The notes under the pieces are model-generated. The model saw nothing but the letters and a program-made list of their open reading frames with translations. It did no database searches and was not told where the DNA came from. From Paenibacillus silagei (GTDB lineage Bacteria > Bacillota > Bacilli > Paenibacillales > Paenibacillaceae): a stretch of DNA of 64,000 nucleotides. The translations under genes and the position numbers were made by a program. Each line of letters begins with the position of its first letter. The first letter of the stretch is position 1. Positions 50,399-58,614 of the stretch are shown piece by piece. The DNA lies in assembly GCF_017874735.1 (NCBI RefSeq), contig NZ_JAGGLV010000013.1, forward strand, positions 124,001-188,000, in the 5' to 3' direction.

Positions 50399-51289
50399 AT
50401 GAGACTAAGCCTGGGCGACAAAATGATGCAGCGGAGTATTTATATCCTTTTGGCATTGCTGGCGCTACTCATGCTGTACCCGTTTTGGAACGCGCTCGTC
50501 ATTTCCTTTAATCTGGGGAGCGATACGGCGCTCGGCGGTGTAACCCTGTGGCCGAGAGCCTTTACCCTGGAAAATTATTATATTGTGTTTCAGGATGACC
50601 GCCTGCTGAATTCGTTTCTGATCACCATTCTCAGAACGCTCTGCGGCACAGCATTATCCGTCTTCTTTACGGCCTTGCTAGCTTACGGCATGTCCAAGAA
50701 GACCTTACTTTTCCGCAAGCAATACATGGTGTTCTTCATGATTACGATGTTCTTCAGCGGAGGGCTTATCCCCAGTTATTTACTCATCCGTTCTTTGGGG
50801 ATGCTGGATACCTTTTGGGTGCTGATTATCCCCGGCATCATCAGCGTCTGGAACATGATTGTCATCCGTACCTTCTTCAGCGCTTTGCCGGAGGGACTGG
50901 AGGAATCCGCCAAAATCGACGGCAGCAGCAACTACGGCATTTTCTTCCGGATCGTGATTCCCGTCTCCGGCCCGGTGCTGGCCACGATAGCCTTATTCAC
51001 TGCAGTCGGTTACTGGAATGACTGGTTTACGGGAGCGATCTACATTACCGAGGATCGCCTGCTGCCTATACAGACGCTGCTGCGGCAGGTGATGAACTCC
51101 AACATCATGACCCAGATTGGCTCCTCGAATGCGATCGCGCTGGATCATATGAACCGGAATCGGACGATTACCACGAAGTCACTGACTATGGCTACGATGA
51201 TGATCGCTACTATTCCGATTATCCTGACCTACCCTTTTCTCCAGAAGTACTTTGTGAAGGGCGTGATGGTCGGTTCATTGAAAGAATAG
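50399..51289 (+). CDS. ABC transporter permease, LplC/YtcP type
   Basis: 296 residues, ATG with AGGAGGG upstream. There are six hydrophobic segments and an EAA-like loop LEESAKIDGSSNYGIFFRIVIP. ALVISFNLGSDTALGGVTLWP after the first segment and the C-terminal PIILTYPFLQKYFVKGVMVGSLKE ending are hallmarks of YtcP-like permeases. It forms the heterodimeric channel with the previous gene. Confidence 0.93.
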   Translation: MRLSLGDKMMQRSIYILLALLALLMLYPFWNALVISFNLGSDTALGGVTLWPRAFTLENYYIVFQDDRLLNSFLITILRTLCGTALSVFFTALLAYGMSKKTLLFRKQYMVFFMITMFFSGGLIPSYLLIRSLGMLDTFWVLIIPGIISVWNMIVIRTFFSALPEGLEESAKIDGSSNYGIFFRIVIPVSGPVLATIALFTAVGYWNDWFTGAIYITEDRLLPIQTLLRQVMNSNIMTQIGSSNAIALDHMNRNRTITTKSLTMATMMIATIPIILTYPFLQKYFVKGVMVGSLKE

Positions 51290-51323
51290 CAATCCCCATC
51301 TTACGTAGAAAGAAGGAAAAAGA

Positions 51324-52970
51324 ATGCGCAAACGCCTGACATGGGTAGCTCTGTTGCTGACTTCGCTGGTGCTGCTGCTCGCTGCCTGTAGCGGAGGGGG
51401 GAATTCTGACACTTTACAGAACACAAGCGGGAACAATCTGAATACCGGGGCCGCTACAGATGACGGCAGCGGGATCAAGCCTGTCACTTTCAGCTTCTAT
51501 GGCAACTACGACTGGCTCACGACATCACCATGGGGGGAGAATGAGGCGACGAAGTGGATTCAGGAGAACCGCAAGGTTACGGTTGAACCGGTCCAATCCG
51601 GAGGAGCAGCCGGAGAAAAGCTGAACACGATGATCGTCGGCGGCGATTTGCCGGATGTCATTTTTACGGACCGGGGGTCCTCAGTGGAGAGGCTGGTGCA
51701 GGCGGGGCAGCTCGTTGCACTGGATGATTACTATGAGAAATATCCGAACTTCAAGAAATATGTGAAGGAATCGACCCTGAATCTGCTCCGTTCCGACGAC
51801 GGGAAAATCTATCAAATCCCGAACTGGTATACCTCCGGGCAATTCGGCAACGGCGGATGGATGGTGAATAAGGATATCTATAACGCACTCGGCCGGCCGG
51901 CGCTGGAGACCTTTGATGACTTGTATCAATATTTGCTCCTGGTGCAAGACAAGTATCCGGATGTAGTCCCTCTGGAGGTTGGGGAGAAGGGGGCAGGTCT
52001 GGAGATCATGTATGGCGGCTTCAAGGAAAACTCCACCAGCAAGTTCATTTCACTTATGGGATATCCGGATGGCGACAAGCTGTCATCGATCCTGGATGAT
52101 CCCGCTTACGAGGAGATGGTGCTGTACATCAATAAGCTGTACCGTGAACGGCTAATTACACAGGATGCGCTGCAGCAAACCCAGGATGCGGTCAAGGAAA
52201 AGGTCAATACCGGCCGGGTAGCAGTCATGGTCGAATCCAATATCACTACGTATGGAGCCGAGGGACACCGGGCATTGACAGCAAGCCATCCGGACAGCGG
52301 TTATGAAATTATCTGGCCTGTCCACAAAGCAGGAGTAGACAAGACCAAAGTTTTTGTTAGCGGCTTTGAGACGCTGGGCTGGAACGTCAGCGTCATTACC
52401 AAACAAGCCAAGGACCCGGAGGCTATATTCGCTTACTTTGACTGGATTACGGGTCCGGAGGGACAGAAGGTGCTGTTCTTCGGCCCCAAGGGCTTGTACT
52501 GGGATGAGGAGGATGCGGATGGAGCGCCGATTCCAAACGAGAAATACAAGACAACGCCTGCTAACGAGCGTACGGATACGATGCGGAAATTCGAGGACTT
52601 CAACTGGGCCGGGAATACGACCTTCATTGATACGGCCAAAATGAGCCTCGAGGCGCTGCTCTCCGCGAACCAGAAATCCTGGGAGACCGTGGCCCAGTCC
52701 ACCGTGACCTGGAAAACCGCGCTGGACATTACACAATTCGTAAATACCGATCCGCTTCCGGATACGGAGACCGGCATTATCGCACAGAATATCGCAGATA
52801 TTTACACTCTTGCTTACGCCCAGATGGTTCAGGCGAAGTCGGATGAAGAGGTGCTGTCGGCGCTGGATACCGCCAGAAAGAACACCGCAAAAGCGGGACT
52901 GGATAAGCTGCTTGAGTTCAGAACTGAAAAATGGCAGGAAAATGTGAAGAAAATGAACCTGACGAAATAA
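51324..52970 (+). CDS. extracellular sugar-binding lipoprotein (LipO/YtcQ type)
   Basis: 548 residues. The signal peptide VALLLTSLVLLLAAC ends in a lipobox Cys near residue 23. The mature part begins with a Gly/Asn-rich linker, then KPVTFSFYGNYDWL; PDVIFTDRGS and WITGPEGQKVLFFGPKGLYW are typical of the large group of LipO-like solute-binding proteins. It captures an oligosaccharide for the two permeases. The function is clear at family level; the ligand is unknown. Confidence 0.92.
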   Translation: MRKRLTWVALLLTSLVLLLAACSGGGNSDTLQNTSGNNLNTGAATDDGSGIKPVTFSFYGNYDWLTTSPWGENEATKWIQENRKVTVEPVQSGGAAGEKLNTMIVGGDLPDVIFTDRGSSVERLVQAGQLVALDDYYEKYPNFKKYVKESTLNLLRSDDGKIYQIPNWYTSGQFGNGGWMVNKDIYNALGRPALETFDDLYQYLLLVQDKYPDVVPLEVGEKGAGLEIMYGGFKENSTSKFISLMGYPDGDKLSSILDDPAYEEMVLYINKLYRERLITQDALQQTQDAVKEKVNTGRVAVMVESNITTYGAEGHRALTASHPDSGYEIIWPVHKAGVDKTKVFVSGFETLGWNVSVITKQAKDPEAIFAYFDWITGPEGQKVLFFGPKGLYWDEEDADGAPIPNEKYKTTPANERTDTMRKFEDFNWAGNTTFIDTAKMSLEALLSANQKSWETVAQSTVTWKTALDITQFVNTDPLPDTETGIIAQNIADIYTLAYAQMVQAKSDEEVLSALDTARKNTAKAGLDKLLEFRTEKWQENVKKMNLTK

Positions 52971-53020
52971 CTGCTGTACGGGCAACTGGCCAAATAAAAC
53001 TATGATGCGGAGGCGAGATT

Positions 53021-54760
53021 ATGACATTTGCATTGAGATCGAGGTTCATGGCAGTGTTAGGCATTGTGTTGGTTTCTTCGGTAGCGGGGGGTTCCCTTCC
53101 CCTTCCGGCACAAGCCGAGGAGCAGAGCAATCCCCCATTTGAGACGGAAGTGATTGTACGGACTGTTAACCAGTTCAAGAACTTGGCGGATGTACAGAAT
53201 TTCATCGCGCTGTCCACAAGCTACGGGGTCGATGTCATCAGCATGAATGTGAAGCAGGATGAAGATGATGAGGTTCCGTCCGGCAGTGTATTTTATCAGA
53301 GTGATATCGCTCCTGTTGCCCAGGGCTACCAGAATTTCGATGCTTTGCAGGCTGTCATTACGGCAGCTCATGCCGCAGGCATCAAGGTTCATGCCTGGAT
53401 TCCCCAGTTCCATGACCAGCAGGCCTTCCTCGCTCATGATGAATGGCAGATGCAGTCGCTGGTGAACGGGGTTCAGACTCCGTTTACGGGCTCTAACGGC
53501 AACGAATATTTCGTCAATCCGATTCACCATGAGGTGCAGCAGTATGAGCGTTCCATCATTCAGGAAGTGATCGAGAATTATGATGTTGACGGTGTTGTAC
53601 TGGATTGGATCCGCTTCGATAATTACAACATGGACGTCAGTGATTATACGGTTGCCAAGTATCAGGCGCAGTTCGGGTATTCGCCGCTCAGCATTGACTT
53701 CGATACGGATTCGCCGCAGCGCCAGCAGTGGAATGAATGGCGAACCGAACAAATCGGACAGTATGTAGGCGATATCCGTGCGGATATTTCCGAATCCGCG
53801 AATCCGGATGTACAGCTCGGTGTATATATTCTGCCGCCGGAATTTACCGAGGTTGGACAGAATGTAGCCAAGTTCAAGGATGAGATCGACTTTGTCGCAC
53901 CGATGGCGTACTTCGATGACTGGGAATTCAACAGTGATTGGGTATACAGCACCTCCTACGGTATCCTGAAGGATACCAGTGACGCGATTAGCGGCAGTGA
54001 TGTGGACATCGTAGCTACCCTGGATAATGACTGGACCGATGATCAATATCAGGAGGTCTACAAGGGAATCCGCGAGAATTATCCGGATGTGAAGCGCCTG
54101 TCGTTCTTTGCCTATGGGGCCTGGCCGGAAGAGGAGCTGGCGAATATCCATGAACGTGAGACCTGGCCGACGCCGGGCTGGACGGCTCCGGTAGAGCAAG
54201 ATTATCCGGCCCAGCTGCCTGCAGTATGGAAGGCGCGGAATATCGGTTCCATGCCGGGGAACGCCACCTACAATGCTTCCAACAAGCAATTTACACTCAG
54301 CAGCAGCTCTACGGATATTTGGGGCAATGGAGATCAGCTGAATTATATCTACCAACCCGTGAGCGGCAATGCGGAGATTGTGGTTAAGGTGCAGTCCACC
54401 AGCTGGCTGGACGGCTGGGCCAAGGCCGGCATTATGATCCGGGAGTCCCTGAGCCATAATTCCAAGCACGCGGATATGATGCTTACCCCATCGAATGGGG
54501 CCACCTTCCAGTATCGTTCAGAAACTGCGGGAACTATGGCCGATCATACGGCAACTGCCTCAGCTCCGAAATGGCTGAAGCTGACGAGAACCGGCAATAC
54601 GTTCAAAGGGTCGATTTCGGCAAATGGGAGCAGCTGGCAGACGGTCGGAACCATTCAGATCCCGATGAAAAGCAAGGTGTATATCGGGATGGCCCTCAGC
54701 AACCCCGGGAATGACTCGCGGAACAAGGCTGTGTTTGGAAATGTGAAGGTTACGGATTAA
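53021..54760 (+). CDS. secreted GHL10-like glycoside hydrolase with C-terminal DUF1349-type sandwich domain
   Basis: 579 residues, signal peptide ending PAQAEE near residue 30. Residues 35-390 form a TIM-barrel resembling the GHL10/DUF187 family: AGIKVHAWIPQFHD, YDVDGVVLDWIRFDNYNMD (conserved Asp on strand 4), VQLGVYILPPEF and DFVAPMAYFDDW. After a linker, residues 405-579 (ISGNAEIVVKVQS-like segment, WAKAGIMIRESL, YIGMALSN) form a DUF1349/laminin-G-like carbohydrate-binding sandwich. It probably acts at the cell surface on a glycan that supplies the transporter upstream. Confidence 0.83.
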   Translation: MTFALRSRFMAVLGIVLVSSVAGGSLPLPAQAEEQSNPPFETEVIVRTVNQFKNLADVQNFIALSTSYGVDVISMNVKQDEDDEVPSGSVFYQSDIAPVAQGYQNFDALQAVITAAHAAGIKVHAWIPQFHDQQAFLAHDEWQMQSLVNGVQTPFTGSNGNEYFVNPIHHEVQQYERSIIQEVIENYDVDGVVLDWIRFDNYNMDVSDYTVAKYQAQFGYSPLSIDFDTDSPQRQQWNEWRTEQIGQYVGDIRADISESANPDVQLGVYILPPEFTEVGQNVAKFKDEIDFVAPMAYFDDWEFNSDWVYSTSYGILKDTSDAISGSDVDIVATLDNDWTDDQYQEVYKGIRENYPDVKRLSFFAYGAWPEEELANIHERETWPTPGWTAPVEQDYPAQLPAVWKARNIGSMPGNATYNASNKQFTLSSSSTDIWGNGDQLNYIYQPVSGNAEIVVKVQSTSWLDGWAKAGIMIRESLSHNSKHADMMLTPSNGATFQYRSETAGTMADHTATASAPKWLKLTRTGNTFKGSISANGSSWQTVGTIQIPMKSKVYIGMALSNPGNDSRNKAVFGNVKVTD

Positions 54761-54824
54761 GCCTAAACCTGAGAGCCGGGAGAACCAATATGAGCTATAG
54801 ATTAGGGCTGAAGGAGATATGCAT

Positions 54825-56549
54825 ATGACGATGCCGTTAAGGGAAGGGCAGTATTACTTTCGGGACTATTACGATCAGGGTGAAGAGTTGGTGGTGGAAG
54901 GGCAGCAGTTGAGAATCGAGCTGACTTCAAAGTTCTCCATGACCCAGAAGTGGGAGTGGCCGCTTGCCGCCGAAGGCCCGATTGTGATCCTTGAGCCGTC
55001 TGGAGAAAATGAGGAAACACCTGAACCTGGCAATATCAAGCTGGAACTTAAATATGAGAGATCGCTTAAGGCGGATGGTTATCAGCTGGACATCCGTAAG
55101 GACGGCACAATTACCATAGCTGCCTCCAATAAGAGAGGACTACGGTATGGAATGGATGCTCTGCACCGGCTGCTGAGCGTAGGTGAAGGCAAGTGCCGGT
55201 TGCCTGTGGCGGCCATTCACGATGAGCCTTCTTTTCCAGTCCGCGGCATTATTGAAGGCTTCTACGGCACGCCGTGGAGCTTCGAGGACCGGATGGATGC
55301 TGTGCGTTATCTGGCGGCTCACCGGATGAATACCTTCATGCATGCTCCCAAGGATGATCCCTATCACCGCGAGCTATGGCGTGAGCCTTATCCTGAGAAT
55401 CTGTTCGAGCAGATTCGTGAGCTGAAGCAGGAATGTGATACGCAGCTGGTGGACTTCTATTATTGCATTAGTCCGGGGAACGATCTGCAGTTTCGCAGTG
55501 AAGAGGATTTTGCCAGTCTGGAAGCGAAGCTGGCAGCGATGATCGCCATCGGGGTCCGGCATTTCGCCCTGCTGATGGACGACATCGACTACGCCTTGTC
55601 AGGGGAGAACCTTCATTACCTTGAGCGCTCCGGACTGGCACACGCTTATGTGGCCAACCGTGTCTACGACTATTTAAGCTGCCAATTGCAGAAGGTTATG
55701 CTGGTGATGTGCCCCGCTGAGTACTGGTCCTCCTGGGATACCGAATATAAGCGGGATATCCGCGAGAAGCTGCATTCGGAGATCAAGGTATTCTGGACTG
55801 GCTCTGCCGTCTTTGCCCGGCAGGTCGGGAGCAGACCGGCACAGGAGAATTACAGCCATTACGGGCATGAGCTGTGGCTGTGGGACAACATACCTGTCAA
55901 TGATGCCGACTATGACCGGTTGTTTCTGGACCCGGTCCGCGGGCGTTATTCCCGGCTTGGCCAGAGCGGACATCAGGCCGTGGTAGCGAATCCGATGGTG
56001 CAGTGGGAATGCTCCAAGATTACACTGAACACCATGGCCCACTATATGTGGAACAGTGAGCGTTATATGCCTGAGCTGTCCTGGGAGCTGTCGGTCCGCG
56101 AATTTGCCGGAGAGCTGGCAGACGATATGATGTTCTTCTGCCGCCAGAATCTCAATAGCCAGCTCTATAGCCGTGGATATGAGGAACTGAAAGTGGCTGT
56201 GCACAGCAGAGATATCCGCTGGCTTGATGCGTATTTCGACCGACTGGAGAGCGTCTCCTACCGGTTGCTTGAAATGGAGAATTCCAAGTTCCAGACAGAA
56301 GCAGAACCCTGGCTGCAAAGAGCCCTGGCGGATGTAGAGCTGTGGAGAGCCTTGCGGCGGAAGGTAATAACCGGGGGAACTGAACCCGGAGCCGATGAAG
56401 AACTGCGTAAGCGGGCCGAAGCCTGCCGGGCCTTTGAGGTCCGGCTGGGGAGTGATCCCGCCTGGATGGCAGCCGAGGCCTGGGGACTTGCTGTCCGGGA
56501 AGGCAAGAAGGGATACCGGCTGATTTTGGAGGATGAGGTGGTAATCTAG
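54825..56549 (+). CDS. GH84-family beta-N-acetylglucosaminidase, without signal peptide
   Basis: About 574 residues. VRGIIEGFYGTPWSFEDRM, NTFMHAPKDDPYHRELWREPYP and ALLMDDIDYA with the Asp-Asp catalytic pair near residues 250-251 are the GH84 (OGA/hyaluronidase-type) core; the first 130 residues form the usual N-terminal alpha/beta domain. GH84 uses substrate-assisted catalysis to remove beta-GlcNAc. No secretion signal is seen, so it should act on imported chitobiose-type or GlcNAc-capped sugars. ATG 54825 is preferred (AAGGAG 8 nt upstream) over ATG 54819. Confidence 0.9.
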   Translation: MTMPLREGQYYFRDYYDQGEELVVEGQQLRIELTSKFSMTQKWEWPLAAEGPIVILEPSGENEETPEPGNIKLELKYERSLKADGYQLDIRKDGTITIAASNKRGLRYGMDALHRLLSVGEGKCRLPVAAIHDEPSFPVRGIIEGFYGTPWSFEDRMDAVRYLAAHRMNTFMHAPKDDPYHRELWREPYPENLFEQIRELKQECDTQLVDFYYCISPGNDLQFRSEEDFASLEAKLAAMIAIGVRHFALLMDDIDYALSGENLHYLERSGLAHAYVANRVYDYLSCQLQKVMLVMCPAEYWSSWDTEYKRDIREKLHSEIKVFWTGSAVFARQVGSRPAQENYSHYGHELWLWDNIPVNDADYDRLFLDPVRGRYSRLGQSGHQAVVANPMVQWECSKITLNTMAHYMWNSERYMPELSWELSVREFAGELADDMMFFCRQNLNSQLYSRGYEELKVAVHSRDIRWLDAYFDRLESVSYRLLEMENSKFQTEAEPWLQRALADVELWRALRRKVITGGTEPGADEELRKRAEACRAFEVRLGSDPAWMAAEAWGLAVREGKKGYRLILEDEVVI

Positions 56550-56597
56550 CGCTTATTGATCCTGATTAATGCATAGTACCGTACACAAATCAAAGGT

Positions 56598-56683
56598 AAT
56601 GCTGGAAATATTGCCGCCATACTCCAATGACAATACGTGTAAGCCTTCCTTTCCCCTTCGGGGTGAGGGGAGGTTTTTTGTTT
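56598..56683 (+). repeat. copy B of the gerE 3'-end/terminator element
   Basis: From about ATCAAAGGTAATGCTGGAAA onward the sequence aligns with the last codons of gerE and its terminator (45257-45347), about three quarters identical over the last 68 bases by eye. It lies 11.3 kb downstream, at the far end of the sugar locus. Confidence 0.6.
56644..56679 (+). terminator. terminator of the sugar locus
   Basis: CCTTCCTTTCCCC pairs with GGGGTGAGGGGAGG around TTCG, followed by T6. It is closely similar to the gerE terminator. Confidence 0.92.
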
Positions 56684-56721
56684 GCCAAAATCACGGAAGA
56701 GTGAGTTAGATCACCGTCTGA

Positions 56722-56985
56722 ATTTTATCAAATGATAAATTATTTCATGAATTCAAGCAGATCAAAACAGATAAGATTAAGGGCATTGCACAGCCACCGA
56801 TTGTGAAGTCATTTCATGCGGAATCACAAATTATTGATCTGCCAAAGGTTAGTAGGGACGTAGTGAGTAAAGAGAGTATATTTGACTGTATAGAGCAGAG
56901 AAGAAGTACACGCTTCTATTCGGCCGACACGCTAAGTCTGGAGGAGCTGTCCTATTTATTGTGGGCCACCCAGGGGATTACTGGA
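56722..56985 (+). pseudogene. N-terminal fragment of a SagB/ThcOx-type nitroreductase
   Basis: The frame is open from 56722 without a proper start and gives a run of FHEFKQIKTDKIKGIAQPP, IIDLPKVSRDVV and RRSTRFYSADTLSLEELSYL followed by LLWATQGIT. This is the standard N-terminal portion of SagB-type FMN nitroreductases (R-R-S flavin site; LSYLLWATQG). The upstream part (DHRLNFIK) lies in another frame, and homology stops at about 56985, where the convergent oxidoreductase gene begins. Perhaps 85 of about 250 residues remain, so the gene is dead. Confidence 0.8.
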
Positions 56986-57504
56986 ATGAACGTACTCCAG
57001 ATAATCCACGGCACTCTGATTAATTTCATCGTCACTCGCCTGGAAGGAAGCGCCGAACACGGCGAAGTAAGGCAAGGCGATTGCTCCAACATGGATGGCA
57101 CTGGCGTGGAACGGGGCGATGAGCTCATCTACAGTAAAAGAAACGGACCCGGTTGGCTGGTAGTTTTCCTTTTTATCGCCGATGGTTATAGCTATGCCCA
57201 GCTTCTTACCCTTCAGCTTGTTCCCGTTCGAGCCGTAAGCCCAGCCGTGAGTGAACACATCGTCCAGCCATTTTTTCAGCAGCGGGGGGTAGCTATACCA
57301 GTATAAGGGGAATTGGAAAATAATCAGGTCATGCGCCTCCAATAAACGCTGCTCCCGCGGAACATCGATGCTCCAGTCCGGGTACTCCTTGTAGAGCTCG
57401 TGGACCGTAACGTCCTCCGGATGCAGCAGCAGCTCTTGTCTCCATCTCCGGTTCACTCTTGAAGCCTCTATATTGGGGTGTGCCAGGATGATCAGGGTTG
57501 TCAT
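56956..57504 (-). CDS. NAD(P)H-dependent oxidoreductase, flavodoxin-like fold (KefF/YwrO type)
   Basis: 182 residues. LIILAHPNIEASRVNRRW is the flavin-phosphate loop, IIFQFPLYWYSYPPLLKKWLDDVFTHGWAYG is the signature of Flavodoxin_2 quinone reductases, and AITIGDKKENY follows. It reduces quinones or electrophiles with FMN and NAD(P)H. The last six codons (NPLGGPQ region) run antisense into the nitroreductase remnant, so its C-terminus was probably altered at that junction. It is divergent from an HxlR regulator, a common pairing for electrophile response. Confidence 0.9.
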   Translation of the reverse strand: MTTLIILAHPNIEASRVNRRWRQELLLHPEDVTVHELYKEYPDWSIDVPREQRLLEAHDLIIFQFPLYWYSYPPLLKKWLDDVFTHGWAYGSNGNKLKGKKLGIAITIGDKKENYQPTGSVSFTVDELIAPFHASAIHVGAIALPYFAVFGASFQASDDEINQSAVDYLEYVHSSNPLGGPQ

Positions 57505-57593
57505 TAGGGATCACCTTTCCGGGGTATAATTTGTGTTGTGCAGCTGCTTTTATTATTTTGCAAGTTCCTGAAAATGTAAATACACACAATAAA

Positions 57594-57606
57594 GTAACAA
57601 GGTTAC
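57594..57606. promoter_or_regulatory. candidate HxlR operator in the divergent promoter region
   Basis: GTAAC-AAG-GTTAC is a perfect 5-bp inverted repeat, itself inside a wider ACACAC...GTGTG pair. It lies midway between the oxidoreductase and HxlR starts. Confidence 0.55.
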
Positions 57607-57724
57607 CTCAAGGTGTGCACTAGACTTAATAATATAAGAAAGACGGCAAAGCCGTTTCCACTTGCAGGATATTGTGGCATGCTTAGAGGAGTAGGTTCAA
57701 TTTAAGACGGGTGAGGTGCCAGAG

Positions 57725-58081
57725 ATGAAGCAATATCATTTAGGGATCGAGGCAACGCTTGAGATTATCGGCGGGAAGTGGAAGTCGCTGATCATATGTA
57801 TACTGATGTCGGGGACCAAGAGGACGAGTGAACTGCAGCGCAGTATTCCGGGCATCTCGCAAAAGGTTCTGATTCAGCAGCTTCGTGAGCTGGAACGGGA
57901 CGGGATCATCGGCAGAGTGGTCTATAGCCAAATGCCGCCCAAAGTGGAATATTACATCACCGAGTATGGAGTGACAGCCAATGAAATCATTGACCTGATG
58001 TGCTCCTGGGGCAGAACCAATATAGCGATCCGGCAGCAGCGGGGTGAGGAAGTCATGCTGCTTGATAAGGACGCTGAATAG
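57725..58081 (+). CDS. HxlR-family transcriptional regulator
   Basis: 118 residues from ATG 57725 (GGTGAGGT 7 nt upstream; GTG 57716 overlaps that site). The winged HTH shows IIGGKWKSLIICILMSGTKRTSELQRSIPGISQKVLIQQLRELERDGII and the wing VEYYITEYG. HxlR proteins such as YodB, HypR and QorR sense quinones, aldehydes or disulfide stress. It carries one central Cys (IICIL) and one late Cys (LMCSW), either of which could be the sensor. It probably controls the divergent oxidoreductase. Confidence 0.92.
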   Translation: MKQYHLGIEATLEIIGGKWKSLIICILMSGTKRTSELQRSIPGISQKVLIQQLRELERDGIIGRVVYSQMPPKVEYYITEYGVTANEIIDLMCSWGRTNIAIRQQRGEEVMLLDKDAE

Positions 58082-58105
58082 GAGCAGAACTGATATACTA
58101 ATCTA

Positions 58106-58134
58106 TTGACATTAGTTTGATATCAAACTATAAT
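58106..58134 (+). promoter_or_regulatory. consensus sigma-A promoter of the marR-type gene
   Basis: TTGACA (58106-58111), 17-nt spacer, TATAAT (58129-58134): a perfect consensus promoter. The MarR operator fills the spacer. The expected start, near 58141, coincides with the ATG. Confidence 0.88.
58113..58130. promoter_or_regulatory. MarR operator 1
   Basis: TAGTTTGATATCAAACTA is a perfect 18-bp palindrome lying between -35 and -10. An identical copy lies at 58577-58594. Confidence 0.85.
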
Positions 58135-58140
58135 TCCTTT

Positions 58141-58563
58141 ATGGAAACCAGAGATGCTATTTCACTTATATCCAAGATCCGCGAGAAGGTTAACCGCTTC
58201 ATCGTTCAAGAGATGGCGAAGCAGGGAGTAGACGGCATTGCCACCTCACACGGAGATATTCTTTATGCGCTGCTGTCTAAGCACAGACTCACCATGGCTG
58301 AGATCTCGGCACATATTCATAAGGACAAATCTACGGTTACAGCACTTGTGGATAAGCTGGTCCGGCTGGGACTGGTTAAGAAGGAGAGGGATCAGGAGGA
58401 CACACGGTACGTATACGTTACTCTAACCGGGAAGGGGAAGGCACTGGAGCCGGTATTTGAATCGGTCTCTTCTGCTATGCTGAAGCAGTTCTACCGCGAT
58501 ATCACGGAAGAGGAGCAGACAATTTTGCTGGCGATTTTAATAAAAATCAATCATAATTTCTAA
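58141..58563 (+). CDS. MarR-family transcriptional regulator
   Basis: 140 residues from ATG 58141. The winged HTH LTMAEISAHIHKDKSTVTALVDKLVRLGLVKKERDQEDTRYVYVTLT with the D-x-R wing is a full MarR motif, flanked by dimerisation helices. There is no ribosome site before 58141, and the perfect promoter would start transcription at or near this A, so the mRNA may be leaderless. An upstream TTG (58117) lies within the operator, before the transcript start. It probably represses itself and the downstream hydrolase through identical palindromes. Confidence 0.92.
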   Translation: METRDAISLISKIREKVNRFIVQEMAKQGVDGIATSHGDILYALLSKHRLTMAEISAHIHKDKSTVTALVDKLVRLGLVKKERDQEDTRYVYVTLTGKGKALEPVFESVSSAMLKQFYRDITEEEQTILLAILIKINHNF

Positions 58564-58576
58564 AAATTTGGTGTGA

Positions 58577-58594
58577 TAGTTTGATATCAAACTA
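58577..58594. promoter_or_regulatory. MarR operator 2, before the hydrolase gene
   Basis: A second copy of TAGTTTGATATCAAACTA, identical to operator 1, 21 nt before the hydrolase start and 14 nt after the marR stop. A weak TTGGTG lies upstream. Confidence 0.85.
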
Positions 58595-58614
58595 AATATA
58601 GAGAGGACATTATA

